From assembly GCA_009885995.1 (NCBI GenBank), contig VFJQ01000072.1:1-64000 (forward strand): a stretch of 64,000 nt of DNA. The letters run 5' to 3'. Both the position numbers and the translations under genes were made by a program. The notes below the pieces were generated by a model. It searched no databases, had not been told where the DNA came from, and saw nothing but the letters and a program-made list of their open reading frames with translations. This DNA is from Verrucomicrobiota bacterium. GTDB lineage: Bacteria > Verrucomicrobiota > Verrucomicrobiia > Chthoniobacterales > Chthoniobacteraceae. Shown one piece after another: positions 45,917 through 52,973 of the stretch. The first letter of the stretch is position 1. Each line of letters opens with the position of its first letter.

Positions 45917-46695
45917 TCCGCATCACGCGCGCTCAGCCAGCACCCAGCGTGTTGGTAACCGTAGGCGTGGCAGCGACGCAGGCGGATGAGTTGGAAATCA
46001 GCCAGCATCATGCAGACTACTTGAGCGGTAAGAGAAAACTCGCATTCGACCGTGCCATCTATGGGCATCAGGAAGTGAAGGATCGGTTGATTGCCATGCA
46101 ACACCACAAGTGTGCGTTTTGTGAAGCGAAGGTGACGCACATTTCCGATGGGGATGTGGAGCATTTTCGCCCGAAGGGACGAATCCGGCAAAGTCGCACA
46201 GCGAAACTCTTGCGACCGGGTTATTGGTGGCTCGCCTACGATTGGTCGAACCTCTTGCTCGCCTGCACCAATTGTAACCAGAGAAATAAGCGCGACATTT
46301 TCCCTCTTAGGAATGCTACGCAGCGCGCACAGGGGCCGGGTCCGCATCTTGAGGCAACGCTATTCATCAACCCGGCAGAAGCCCCGCCGAATCCGGAGCA
46401 ACTGATCGGATGGAATCGGTGGATGCCCGTCGCGACAAAAGGCAATCGCGCGGCCAAGACGACAATCAAAGAATTGAACCTTACGAGGAAACCCCTCGCT
46501 GAACACCGGCGCGAGAAGTATCGAACGCTTCAAAAGCTGTGGGAAGCGATGGAGGCGCTAAAGCAATGTAGCGGTGGCGTTGTTCAGGCAGCGAAAGCCG
46601 TAGAAATCGCGCTCCATCTTTCTGAGCAGACCGAAGATCGTGCCGAATATGCCGGAATGGTGAGGGCTGCTGTGAAGGCAGGGTTTTCAAAGTAA
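45913..46695 (+). CDS. HNH endonuclease of the Septu-like system (PtuB-type)
   Basis: 260 residues. HNH core: HHKCAFCEAKVTHISDGDVE, then HFRPKGRIRQ (the His of HFRPK), then WSNLLLACTNCNQRNKRDIF (second CxxC and Asn). CxxC pairs CAFC and CTNC bind structural zinc. The ...DVEHFRPKG... pattern belongs to the TIGR02646-type nucleases found with PtuA and with Ec78-type retrons. A basic helical C-terminus follows. Start ATG overlaps the PtuA stop, so translation is coupled. No reverse transcriptase or retron RNA is visible, so this is a stand-alone two-gene system. Same low-G+C signature as its partner. Confidence 0.87.
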   Translation: MIRITRAQPAPSVLVTVGVAATQADELEISQHHADYLSGKRKLAFDRAIYGHQEVKDRLIAMQHHKCAFCEAKVTHISDGDVEHFRPKGRIRQSRTAKLLRPGYWWLAYDWSNLLLACTNCNQRNKRDIFPLRNATQRAQGPGPHLEATLFINPAEAPPNPEQLIGWNRWMPVATKGNRAAKTTIKELNLTRKPLAEHRREKYRTLQKLWEAMEALKQCSGGVVQAAKAVEIALHLSEQTEDRAEYAGMVRAAVKAGFSK

Positions 46696-46715
46696 ACTCC
46701 CGCGGATGCGCATTC

Positions 46716-46822
46716 CCCTCGTTCTCAAGTGCATGAGCTTGCCCCGATATCGTGGACTTGGGAACGAGGGCAAACAAGTTGCGCGGAAGCTTGCTTGAAC
46801 GGCCTTTCCTCGTGCCCAAGCT
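46716..46822. repeat. CTCGTTCCCAAGT-type inverted repeat element
   Basis: CCCTCGTTCTCAAGT (46716-46730) pairs with ACTTGGGAACGAGGG (46756-46770) with one mismatch and a 25-nt loop. A third related word, CCTCGTGCCCAAGCT, occurs at about 46808-46822. The element begins 20 nt after the nuclease stop. It resembles a short mobile palindrome family, possibly doubling as a terminator for the defence operon, although no T-run follows. Confidence 0.55.
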
Positions 46823-46844
46823 GAGTGCTTGCGGGGCGCGGAGT

Positions 46845-46874
46845 GGGTCGGCGGAGGGGGTCGGCGGAGGGGGT
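46845..46874. repeat. 13-bp tandem repeat GGGTCGGCGGAGG (2.3 copies)
   Basis: GGGTCGGCGGAGG occupies 46845-46857 and again 46858-46870, and begins a third time (GGGT). It lies in the 800-bp stretch 46696-47503 for which no convincing single gene can be named; short ORFs there overlap on both strands. Confidence 0.6.
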
Positions 46875-47115
46875 CTGTGAATCTCGCTCAGGTCGAATCG
46901 TTATTGTCGTCGTGCTCAAACAATCAACTCACGGGACGACGACAAGGAGTGCAGGGAAGCGCGTCGCAAAGGCATGTTCGACGCGATCGAACGCGGCGAT
47001 GTCGGGTGCGATGGGCAGGCGGACGGATGCGAAGGAGGGGCGGACGGGTTCAGCCGGGCCGAATACGCTCTCAATCTGGCGAAATTCGGATTCGACCTTG
47101 GCCCGGACGGCGTCC

Positions 47116-47283
47116 GGCGGGCGGTTGAGTGCGTTTGGGTGGCTCTTGAATCCGTCCCGGTCGGTCTTGAATCCGTCTGGCTGCTGCTTGAGACCGTCCG
47201 GCTGCCTCTTGAGACCGACTTGTGGGGTCTTGAGTCCGTCCGGGTGGCTCTTGAGTCCGTCCGGCACCCTCTTGAATGCGGCT
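47116..47283. repeat. 21-bp tandem repeat, eight diverged units
   Basis: Eight units of exactly 21 bp start at 47116, 47137, 47158, 47179, 47200, 47221, 47242 and 47263, sharing CTTGA(A/G)(T/A)CCGTCC. Because 21 is a multiple of three, every frame repeats with a 7-residue period. The plus strand gives LESVxVG/LETVxLP heptads within a 125-codon frame; the minus strand gives PDGLKxx heptads within a 112-codon frame starting at 47267. Which strand, if either, is translated cannot be decided. It lies just upstream of the second collagen cassette. Confidence 0.8.
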
Positions 47284-47503
47284 GGCGACCTTCGAGGCGA
47301 TTTTTGACCACTTCCGGAGGCGTCCCGGAAAAAGCCGAAAATTACGCTTGAACATTCGTTTGCGGAAAAATATCCGGCCCGTCGTGCCTACCCGCCTTCG
47401 CTTCGATCAGCCTGGGGTCCGCATGGATGCCGGGCTGAAGCTCGATGGGTTTGCGGGCGGGCCTTCACCCTCGACTCCACCTCTACCAGACTACCTCATC
47501 CGT

Positions 47504-48274
47504 ATGCCCGCCGACCTGAATACCTCGATCGATTTTCTAAAAGAGCGCGTCGATAAGACGCTGACCGTGCAAACGCAGATCGCCGCGACGTGGCTGTGGC
47601 GTCACAAGACGCTCGCGCAATGGGAGCAGGTGAGCAGCGATCTCGACAAGACGGTGCCGGGCAGCCTCGCGCAGGTGGCTATCGCAGCGCAGACCTCCTT
47701 CAATGCGGCGACGGGCGCGCTCGATACGCGGCTCCAGCGCATCCACGAGATCACGGTGCCGATCGTCGAATCCATGCGCACGGAGGCGGATCGCAACACG
47801 GAGCTAAAGCCGGTGGTGAATGACTTGAGCGGGCGCGGCAATGCGCGCGGGGTGATCGAGGATGAAGGCACGGCGCTGCTCTCGGCGTGGGAGCTGGAGT
47901 TCGGCGGCGCGGCGTTCGCGCCCGCGCCGGGGAACGACATGACTTACGATAGCTTCAATGCGCTCTTCGTCGGGCGCGCGGCGAATCCGAATGCGACGCC
48001 GCCGGTGACGGCGCTGCCGTCGTTGCGCACGCTCAAGCGGGGGCAATCGGACGCGGCGACGGTGCAGCGGCGCGAAGCGGGCCGCGTGGGCAAGCGGCTG
48101 GCCTTGATCGAGAAGGATTGCCAGGACTGGTATGCGGAGGCGACGCGGTATTTTCCCGTGGGCACGGAGATCGGCGATTTGATCCGCGGCGAGATTCCGA
48201 CGACGAGCGATTACAATCCGCCGACGCCACCGCCGCCCGCGCCACCGACGCCACCGACGCCGCCCACACCGTAA
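47504..48274 (+). CDS. Helical partner of collagen-like protein (copy 2)
   Basis: 256 residues, no signal peptide. Helical throughout ([60 protein letters not shown]), ending in a Pro/Thr tail ([17 protein letters not shown]). It occupies the same position relative to a collagen-like gene as the 317-residue protein at 3143, with a similar overall helical build and a shared WY....F..GTE....I...IPT pattern, but overall sequence is strongly diverged and the Ig-like domain is replaced by the Pro-rich tail. ATG at 47504 is preferred; the frame is open upstream through repeat sequence, so a longer form cannot be excluded. Function unknown. Confidence 0.65.
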   Translation: MPADLNTSIDFLKERVDKTLTVQTQIAATWLWRHKTLAQWEQVSSDLDKTVPGSLAQVAIAAQTSFNAATGALDTRLQRIHEITVPIVESMRTEADRNTELKPVVNDLSGRGNARGVIEDEGTALLSAWELEFGGAAFAPAPGNDMTYDSFNALFVGRAANPNATPPVTALPSLRTLKRGQSDAATVQRREAGRVGKRLALIEKDCQDWYAEATRYFPVGTEIGDLIRGEIPTTSDYNPPTPPPPAPPTPPTPPTP

Positions 48275-48281
48275 GCGGGCG

Positions 48282-48725
48282 ATGGCTTTCGATCCAAACT
48301 GGCCACCGACCAACGCGGACCTGGAGTCCGCGCCGTTTCGCGCGCAGTTCAACGGGCTGCATGCGGAAATCCAAACTGCGGTGCAAGGCCCGCCGGGGCC
48401 GGAGGGTCCGCAGGGGCCGGCGGGCAGCGATGGCGGGCAGGGGCCGCAGGGCGAAACTGGACCGCAAGGCCCGCAAGGTGATCCGGGCGGACCACCGGGG
48501 CCGCCGGGGCCGGAAGGGCCGCAAGGCGATCCAGGGCCGGCGGGCGATCCAGGGCCGGCGGGCGAGGTGACGATCGCGGAGTTAAACGCCGCGCTCGCCG
48601 GCGCCATCGCGGGCACTTCGGCCAATACGAATGCGGTGGCGACGCTGGATACGGCGATGGCCGACCCGGACGACGAGACGCTGCGGCAGAAGCTGAATGA
48701 GCTGATCCTCAACGGGCGGCGGTAA
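48282..48725 (+). CDS. Collagen-like Gly-X-Y repeat protein (copy 2)
   Basis: 147 residues. Head [16 protein letters not shown] ... [17 protein letters not shown] is followed by about 20 Gly-X-Y triplets ([20 protein letters not shown] type). The C-terminal domain begins [20 protein letters not shown] and ends [14 protein letters not shown]. It matches copy 1 in head motif (AQFNGL), triplet composition and almost every residue of the last 60. The shorter triplet region shows that repeat number varies between copies. It follows the helical partner by 7 nt. No secretion signal seen. Such flanking domains usually drive trimerisation; location and ligand are unknown. Confidence 0.85.
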   Translation: MAFDPNWPPTNADLESAPFRAQFNGLHAEIQTAVQGPPGPEGPQGPAGSDGGQGPQGETGPQGPQGDPGGPPGPPGPEGPQGDPGPAGDPGPAGEVTIAELNAALAGAIAGTSANTNAVATLDTAMADPDDETLRQKLNELILNGRR

Positions 48726-48835
48726 CCGACGCCCGCGCACGGAACTGGAAGCCGCGCGCTACTTTGAGCGGCTCGCCTTCGCTCACGCGGACGTTGCGAA
48801 TCTGCGCGGCGCCACCGCCGCCGGCGAACCCGCGT

Positions 48836-49876
48836 TCAGTCGCCGTAGCCGCCCGGGTGGGCGACGTGCCACTTCCACGCGCTGTCCACGATGGCGCGGA
48901 TGTCCTGAAACTGCGGTGTCCAGCCGAGCTCGGTCTTGATCTTGTCGCTGCCGGCGATGAGGCGCGGCGGGTCGCCGGGGCGTCGCGGCTTTTCCACGAC
49001 GGCGATCTCTTTGCCGCTCACGGCTTCGCAGGCTGCGATGACTTCGCGGACGCTGGTGCCGCCGCCGGTGCCGAGGTTGAAACGCATGGAGCAGGGAGCA
49101 GGGGGCATGGAGCCAGAACCCGCGCCGCTGCTTCCCTGCTCCCTGCTCCCTGCTCCCTGCGCGAGCGCATCGAGCGCGAGCATGTGCGCGGCGGCGAGGT
49201 CGATGATGTGGATGTAGTCGCGGATGCAGGTGCCGTCGGGCGTGGGGTAATCGGTGCCGTAGATCTCGACGTGCGATTTCTGGCCGAGGGCGACGCGGAG
49301 GATGTTCGGGATGAGGTGCGTCTCGATGCGGTGGTCTTCGCCGTAGCGGCCGCTGGCGCCGGCGGCGTTGAAGTAGCGCAGGGCGACGTGCTTGATGCCG
49401 TGGATCTCGTCGAACCAGCGCAGCACTTTCTCGAACATGAGCTTCGACTCGCCGTAGGGGTTGATCGGGTTTTGCGGCAGGGTCTCGTCGATCGGGACGC
49501 GGTCGGGGATGCCGAAGGTGGCGCAGGTGGAGCTGAAGACGATCTTCTTGCAGCCGACGGCGACCATGGCGTCGAGGAGGTTCACGCCAGCGAGGGTGTT
49601 GTTGCGGAAATACTTGCTCGGGTTCGTCATGGATTCGCCGACGAGGGCGCTGGCGGCGAAGTGCATGACGGCGTCGGGGCGCGCTTTTTCGAGGGCGTCC
49701 TCGATGTCGCAGCGGTTTTGCAGGTCGCCGACGATGAGCGTGGCGCGGGGATCGACGGCGAGGCGATGGCCCTCGGTGAGGTTGTCGAAGACGGTGACGG
49801 TGTGGCCGGCGTTGAGGAGTTGCTCGACGTTGATCGAGCCGATGTAGCCGGCACCGCCGGTGACGAAGACGTGCAT
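48836..49876 (-). CDS. galE: UDP-glucose 4-epimerase
   Basis: 346 residues. Extended short-chain dehydrogenase: NAD site VTGGAGYIGS, VFDNLTEGHR, VGDLQNR, HFAASALVGES, catalytic SSTCATFG and YGESK (Tyr-x-x-x-Lys), RYFNAAGA, DGTCIRDYIHIIDLAAAH and FNLGTGGGTSVREVI, all GalE hallmarks. The enzyme interconverts UDP-glucose and UDP-galactose for polysaccharide synthesis. Between LALDALAQ and RFNLGTGG there is an extra segment of about 23 residues (GAGSREQGSS ... PPAPCSM) encoded by a palindromic DNA repeat; normal GalE proteins have only a few residues there. The reading frame is preserved, so the protein is probably active with a surface loop. Confidence 0.93.
   Translation of the reverse strand: MHVFVTGGAGYIGSINVEQLLNAGHTVTVFDNLTEGHRLAVDPRATLIVGDLQNRCDIEDALEKARPDAVMHFAASALVGESMTNPSKYFRNNTLAGVNLLDAMVAVGCKKIVFSSTCATFGIPDRVPIDETLPQNPINPYGESKLMFEKVLRWFDEIHGIKHVALRYFNAAGASGRYGEDHRIETHLIPNILRVALGQKSHVEIYGTDYPTPDGTCIRDYIHIIDLAAAHMLALDALAQGAGSREQGSSGAGSGSMPPAPCSMRFNLGTGGGTSVREVIAACEAVSGKEIAVVEKPRRPGDPPRLIAGSDKIKTELGWTPQFQDIRAIVDSAWKWHVAHPGGYGD
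49088..49160. repeat. Palindromic GGGAGCAGGG element inserted in frame in galE
   Basis: GGAGCAGGGAGCAGGG (49088-49103) and CCCTGCTCCCTGCTCC (49134-49149) are perfect 16-bp inverted repeats around a 30-nt loop. The right side extends with two more CCTGC units to 49160. The heptameric CCCTGCT unit is tandemly repeated. It encodes the extra loop of GalE. Confidence 0.85.
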
Positions 49877-49902
49877 AAAGGTCGCGCAGCTAAGCTGCGG
49901 AC

Positions 49903-50817
49903 TCAGCGCGGCTCAAGCGTGGCGCGCAGTTGCTCGTCGATTTCCGCGTCGGCGAGGCCGCGTTGGCGCAGGAGCTTGCGGTAGTTTTCCTCGAAGACCG
50001 TCTGGTCGGTGTCGGGCCGGCCGGTGGTGCGGCGAAATTGTGCGGCGAGGGCGAGGGCTTCGCTACACAGCGGCTCGGCTTCCTCGGGGAAGCCTTGGGT
50101 AGCGATGGACTGGGCGAAGTGGGTGAGCACGCGGGCACGGTCGCGCAGGTCGGCGCCGGGTGTGTGGGCGAGGATCGAGGTGGCGCGACGGAGGTAGGGC
50201 TCGGCGGCGGCGGGCTGGCTGCGGGCGAGTTGGATCGCGCCGAGGGCGGTGAGGAGGCTGGTGGCCTCGGGGGTGTCGAGCTGGTTGCTGCGGTTGGCGA
50301 GTTCGAAGGCGTGCTGGAGCGTCGGTTCGGCTGCGGTGGCTCGGCCGCGGGCGAACTCGAGCACGCCGGTGAGGGCGAGCAGGCGCCACGCGGGCAGTTC
50401 GGGGGCGGCGCTGGTTTTCGCTGCGGTGGTGAGGTCGCGGATGGTCGCGATGGCGCTCTCGAAGCGGCGCGCTGCGAGTTGGGACAGGAAGGCGTCGTAT
50501 CCCGCGCGTTTTGCCCCGAACCAACCGCCGGAGGCGTAGCGGTCGAGTGCGCCGCGGATGGCCGGGGCGGTCGTGGATTGCGCAGCCGCGAGGTCTTCCA
50601 CGGCGAGCTCGAAACGGGCCTCGAGCGTGCGGCCATCGAAGACGAAGCGGGGGGCCGTCATCGTATCAGCGAGGGCTGCGGCGGTGGCGCGATCGTGCGC
50701 GATGCGCCGCATCAGCCAGCCGCCTGAAGCGAAAACGCTGGCGAGGAGGATCGCGAGGAGCGTCAGGGTGAGCCGCGCGGAGGCACGGCGTGTGGAAGCG
50801 GGGGTGGGGTCCGGCAT
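49903..50817 (-). CDS. Membrane-anchored TPR-like protein
   Basis: 304 residues. One N-terminal membrane helix (RLTLTLLAILLASVFASGGW) follows a short basic leader. The rest is helical with TPR-like pairs: FESAIATIRDLTTAAKTSAA, WRLLALTGVLEFARGRATAA, EPTLQHAFELANRSNQLDTP, GAIQLARSQPAAAEPYLRRA, FAQSIATQGFPEEAEPLCSE. The A..L..A...A spacing supports tetratricopeptide-type repeats for protein binding in the periplasm. ATG at 50817 sits at a sensible distance from the helix. The upstream 3D-domain gene ends 16 nt before it, so they are probably co-transcribed. No specific partner known. Confidence 0.7.
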   Translation of the reverse strand: MPDPTPASTRRASARLTLTLLAILLASVFASGGWLMRRIAHDRATAAALADTMTAPRFVFDGRTLEARFELAVEDLAAAQSTTAPAIRGALDRYASGGWFGAKRAGYDAFLSQLAARRFESAIATIRDLTTAAKTSAAPELPAWRLLALTGVLEFARGRATAAEPTLQHAFELANRSNQLDTPEATSLLTALGAIQLARSQPAAAEPYLRRATSILAHTPGADLRDRARVLTHFAQSIATQGFPEEAEPLCSEALALAAQFRRTTGRPDTDQTVFEENYRKLLRQRGLADAEIDEQLRATLEPR

Positions 50818-50833
50818 GGGCGGCGCCGAGCCT

Positions 50834-51358
50834 TTAAAATACGCGACCGGTCTTCGGCAAGGCACCCATCGCCATGACGCCCTGGCTGCGCAGCGAGGCG
50901 ACCATCGTGCGCACGTGCTTTTTGCGCTGGCGGTCCTGGAGGAGCTTGAGACTCATCGTCTTCGAGCCCCACTCGAGGATTTCGATTTCGACGTGCTTCA
51001 CGCCCCAGGCGCGCATCATCTTCCGTGTGGGCATATACATGTCGATGGTCTGCCGGCCGACGAGGGCGCTGCCGTAGTCTTCGATGACGTATTCCTGCTT
51101 GTTGCCCGCGATGCGGAAGCGGGTGCCGAGCGGGAGCCACGACCAGTCGGCAGCGGCGCTGCGCACGTCGCTCTTGAAGCGGAGCCGGCCGCCGATGCCG
51201 TTGACGCTGCCGCCGGGTTCGGTGTGCGTGTAGGCGGTGGTGCGGACCGTCATTTTTTTGCCAGCGTGCCCTTTGCTGGCGGTATGGTTCCCAGTGGTGG
51301 AAGCACAAGCGGAGAGAAGGATCGCCGCAGCGCCCGCAACAAGGTGGCGGAGAGTCAT
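50834..51358 (-). CDS. 3D-domain lipoprotein (MltA/RlpA-like fold)
   Basis: 174 residues. The lipobox LLSACAS at about residue 18 marks a lipoprotein. The C-terminal domain carries the three conserved aspartates of the 3D domain in degenerate form: VRTTAYTHTEPGG, LPLGTRFRIAGNKQEYVIED, YGSALVGRQTIDMYMPTRKM and MRAWGVKHVEIEIL. The 3D fold is the catalytic part of MltA lytic transglycosylases and of stationary-phase Rpf-like proteins, so a peptidoglycan-cleaving role is likely. ATG at 51358 is chosen for the signal sequence. Short Lys/Arg/Gln stretch (LQDRQRKKHVR) near the C-terminus. Co-directional with the TPR gene. Confidence 0.82.
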   Translation of the reverse strand: MTLRHLVAGAAAILLSACASTTGNHTASKGHAGKKMTVRTTAYTHTEPGGSVNGIGGRLRFKSDVRSAAADWSWLPLGTRFRIAGNKQEYVIEDYGSALVGRQTIDMYMPTRKMMRAWGVKHVEIEILEWGSKTMSLKLLQDRQRKKHVRTMVASLRSQGVMAMGALPKTGRVF

Positions 51359-51600
51359 GATGGGGCGGCGATTAGATGCTTTCCCTAGGGCGAGCAATTG
51401 AATTCTCCCCCTTCCGTTTGGGCTCGAGTTACGATGAAAACGCAAGGTATTGAGTCGCGATCCGCGAGCGTCGGCTGGAAAGCCCAAGTGGTTGAGGAGG
51501 CAGGGAGTTGGTTTATTCGTCATCGTGAGGGGCGGTTGGCAGGAGAAGAGGGCATATCTTGTGCCGTATGCGGCCCGCGATCTGCATTCGAGCCGCGCCG

Positions 51601-52761
51601 ATGAACCCCACCCGCATGATCGTGATCGCCGCGCTGCTTGCCACGGCGCTGAAGCTTTGGTGGGCGGCGTCGAGCGTGGGTTCGAATGACGTGGTGCTCT
51701 TCTTCCTCTATGGCCGTGGCATCCAAGAGGAGGGCCTCGTCGCGCTGTATGGGCCGGCCCTTTTCAATCACACGCCGCTGGTCGGATGGCTGTCGGGGGC
51801 GATCTACGAGCTGACCGGCGGGGTCGGGCGCAGCTTCGCCTTCTGGCTGCGGGTGCCGGGGATTTTAGCAGACTTGCTCACCGTGCTGGCTCTGCTCTGG
51901 CTGCGCAGGAAGACGGGCACGCCGCCTTGGTGGGCGCTCGGCCTTTTCGCGCTCAGCCCGGTGTCGCTGATGGTGAGCGGCTACAACGGGAATGTGGACC
52001 CGCTGCTCGTCTGCGCGCTCACGCTGGCGACCTGTTGCTGCGTCGCCGGGCGGCCCGGATGGAGCGGGGCCGCGCTCGGTGCGGCGTGCCAGGTGAAGGT
52101 GATCGCCCTGCTCGCCGCCCCGGCGCTCGTGCTCTGGTGGTGGCAGCAGAAACGCGCACGGCCTTTCATCGTCGTTGCGACGCTGACGGTGCTCGCGGGT
52201 TGGTCCGTGCCGCTGGCGACGATCCCCGTGGTCTTCGTGAAGAACGTGCTCGCTTACCCGAGCTACTGGGGCTCGTGGGGCATCACGATGTGGTTGACCC
52301 AGAGCGGCGCCGCCGCCTTTCGCCCGACAGGCCTCGACTCGCTCACGCCGGTGCAGACCGCAGTCGCGATCGTGCTCAAGGTGATCATCGTCGCGGCAGC
52401 CTTCGCCATCGGCTGGGTGCGCCGGCGCCGCGAACCGCGCGATGTCTTCACCACGCTGGCGTTGACGTGGCTGGTCTTCTTTGCCCTGGCGCCTGGCTTC
52501 GGCCCCCAATATCTCGTGTGGCTGGCGCCGTTCGTCGCGGTCGCGTCCCCGGGTTGGTTCGCTGCGCTGACCGTGGCGAGCACGCTCTTCCTTTACCGCT
52601 TTTACAGCGTGATCTCGGGTGATTTTCCGTGGGATCGCGGGACTTCGACGCCCACGCTCGCGCCGCAATGGCTGGCGTGGACGAATCTGCCATGGCTGGT
52701 CGTGCTCGCGTGGTTGACGTGGTGGGCGTTCACGGCGGTGCGGAAGACGCGTCCGGCGTGA
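51601..52761 (+). CDS. Polytopic membrane glycosyltransferase-like protein (GT87/mannosyltransferase type)
   Basis: 386 residues with about nine to ten hydrophobic segments. The early loop SVGSNDVVLFFLYGRGIQEE and YNGNVDPLLV follow the pattern of GT-C polyprenyl-phosphate-sugar-dependent transferases (acidic residue in the first external loop, and G..D/N.D.L). APGFGPQYLVWLAPFVAVA matches the P..Y.......P segment of DUF2029/ALG-like proteins. Likely transfers a sugar from a lipid carrier outside the membrane. ATG at 51601 places the first helix (MIVIAALLATALKLWW) at the N-terminus. Divergent from the 3D-domain gene; the 243-nt intergenic stretch shows no other gene. Confidence 0.7.
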   Translation: MNPTRMIVIAALLATALKLWWAASSVGSNDVVLFFLYGRGIQEEGLVALYGPALFNHTPLVGWLSGAIYELTGGVGRSFAFWLRVPGILADLLTVLALLWLRRKTGTPPWWALGLFALSPVSLMVSGYNGNVDPLLVCALTLATCCCVAGRPGWSGAALGAACQVKVIALLAAPALVLWWWQQKRARPFIVVATLTVLAGWSVPLATIPVVFVKNVLAYPSYWGSWGITMWLTQSGAAAFRPTGLDSLTPVQTAVAIVLKVIIVAAAFAIGWVRRRREPRDVFTTLALTWLVFFALAPGFGPQYLVWLAPFVAVASPGWFAALTVASTLFLYRFYSVISGDFPWDRGTSTPTLAPQWLAWTNLPWLVVLAWLTWWAFTAVRKTRPA

Positions 52762-52768
52762 TCGACCG

Positions 52769-52827
52769 GTGTGCCACTGGCACACTTGCGCGGCGGGAAG
52801 TGGGACATTCGCTGTGACATGGCACAC
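52769..52827 (+). promoter_or_regulatory. Inverted repeat and half-site upstream of dnaK
   Basis: GTGTGCCA-C-TGGCACAC (52769-52785) is a perfect 8-bp palindrome. The half-site TGGCACAC recurs at 52820-52827. Both lie 150-200 nt upstream of dnaK in a 212-nt gene-free stretch. This is not the CIRCE sequence. A repressor operator is possible, or the palindrome may end the preceding transcript. Confidence 0.45.
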
Positions 52828-52973
52828 GTCGCCGGGGTGTGGTCGCGGGGCAAAAATGGCGATTTTCTAGAGTAAAACGAGAGTCGACGCGCGTGGGCTT
52901 GGGCTTTGCTAAAGGTGCAGTCGAACATTTTCCCGCCGCTCGCGCGGCACTCACGCACAACCCTTTTCACCAA

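Noticed and set aside
44393..46695. Retron Ec78-type system
   Set aside because: The ATPase and HNH nuclease match the accessory pair of that retron, but no reverse transcriptase or msr/msd region is present nearby.
52778..52830. Sigma-54 promoter (TGGCAC-N5-TTGC) upstream of dnaK
   Set aside because: TGGCAC occurs twice, but the -12 element is missing at the required spacing in both places.
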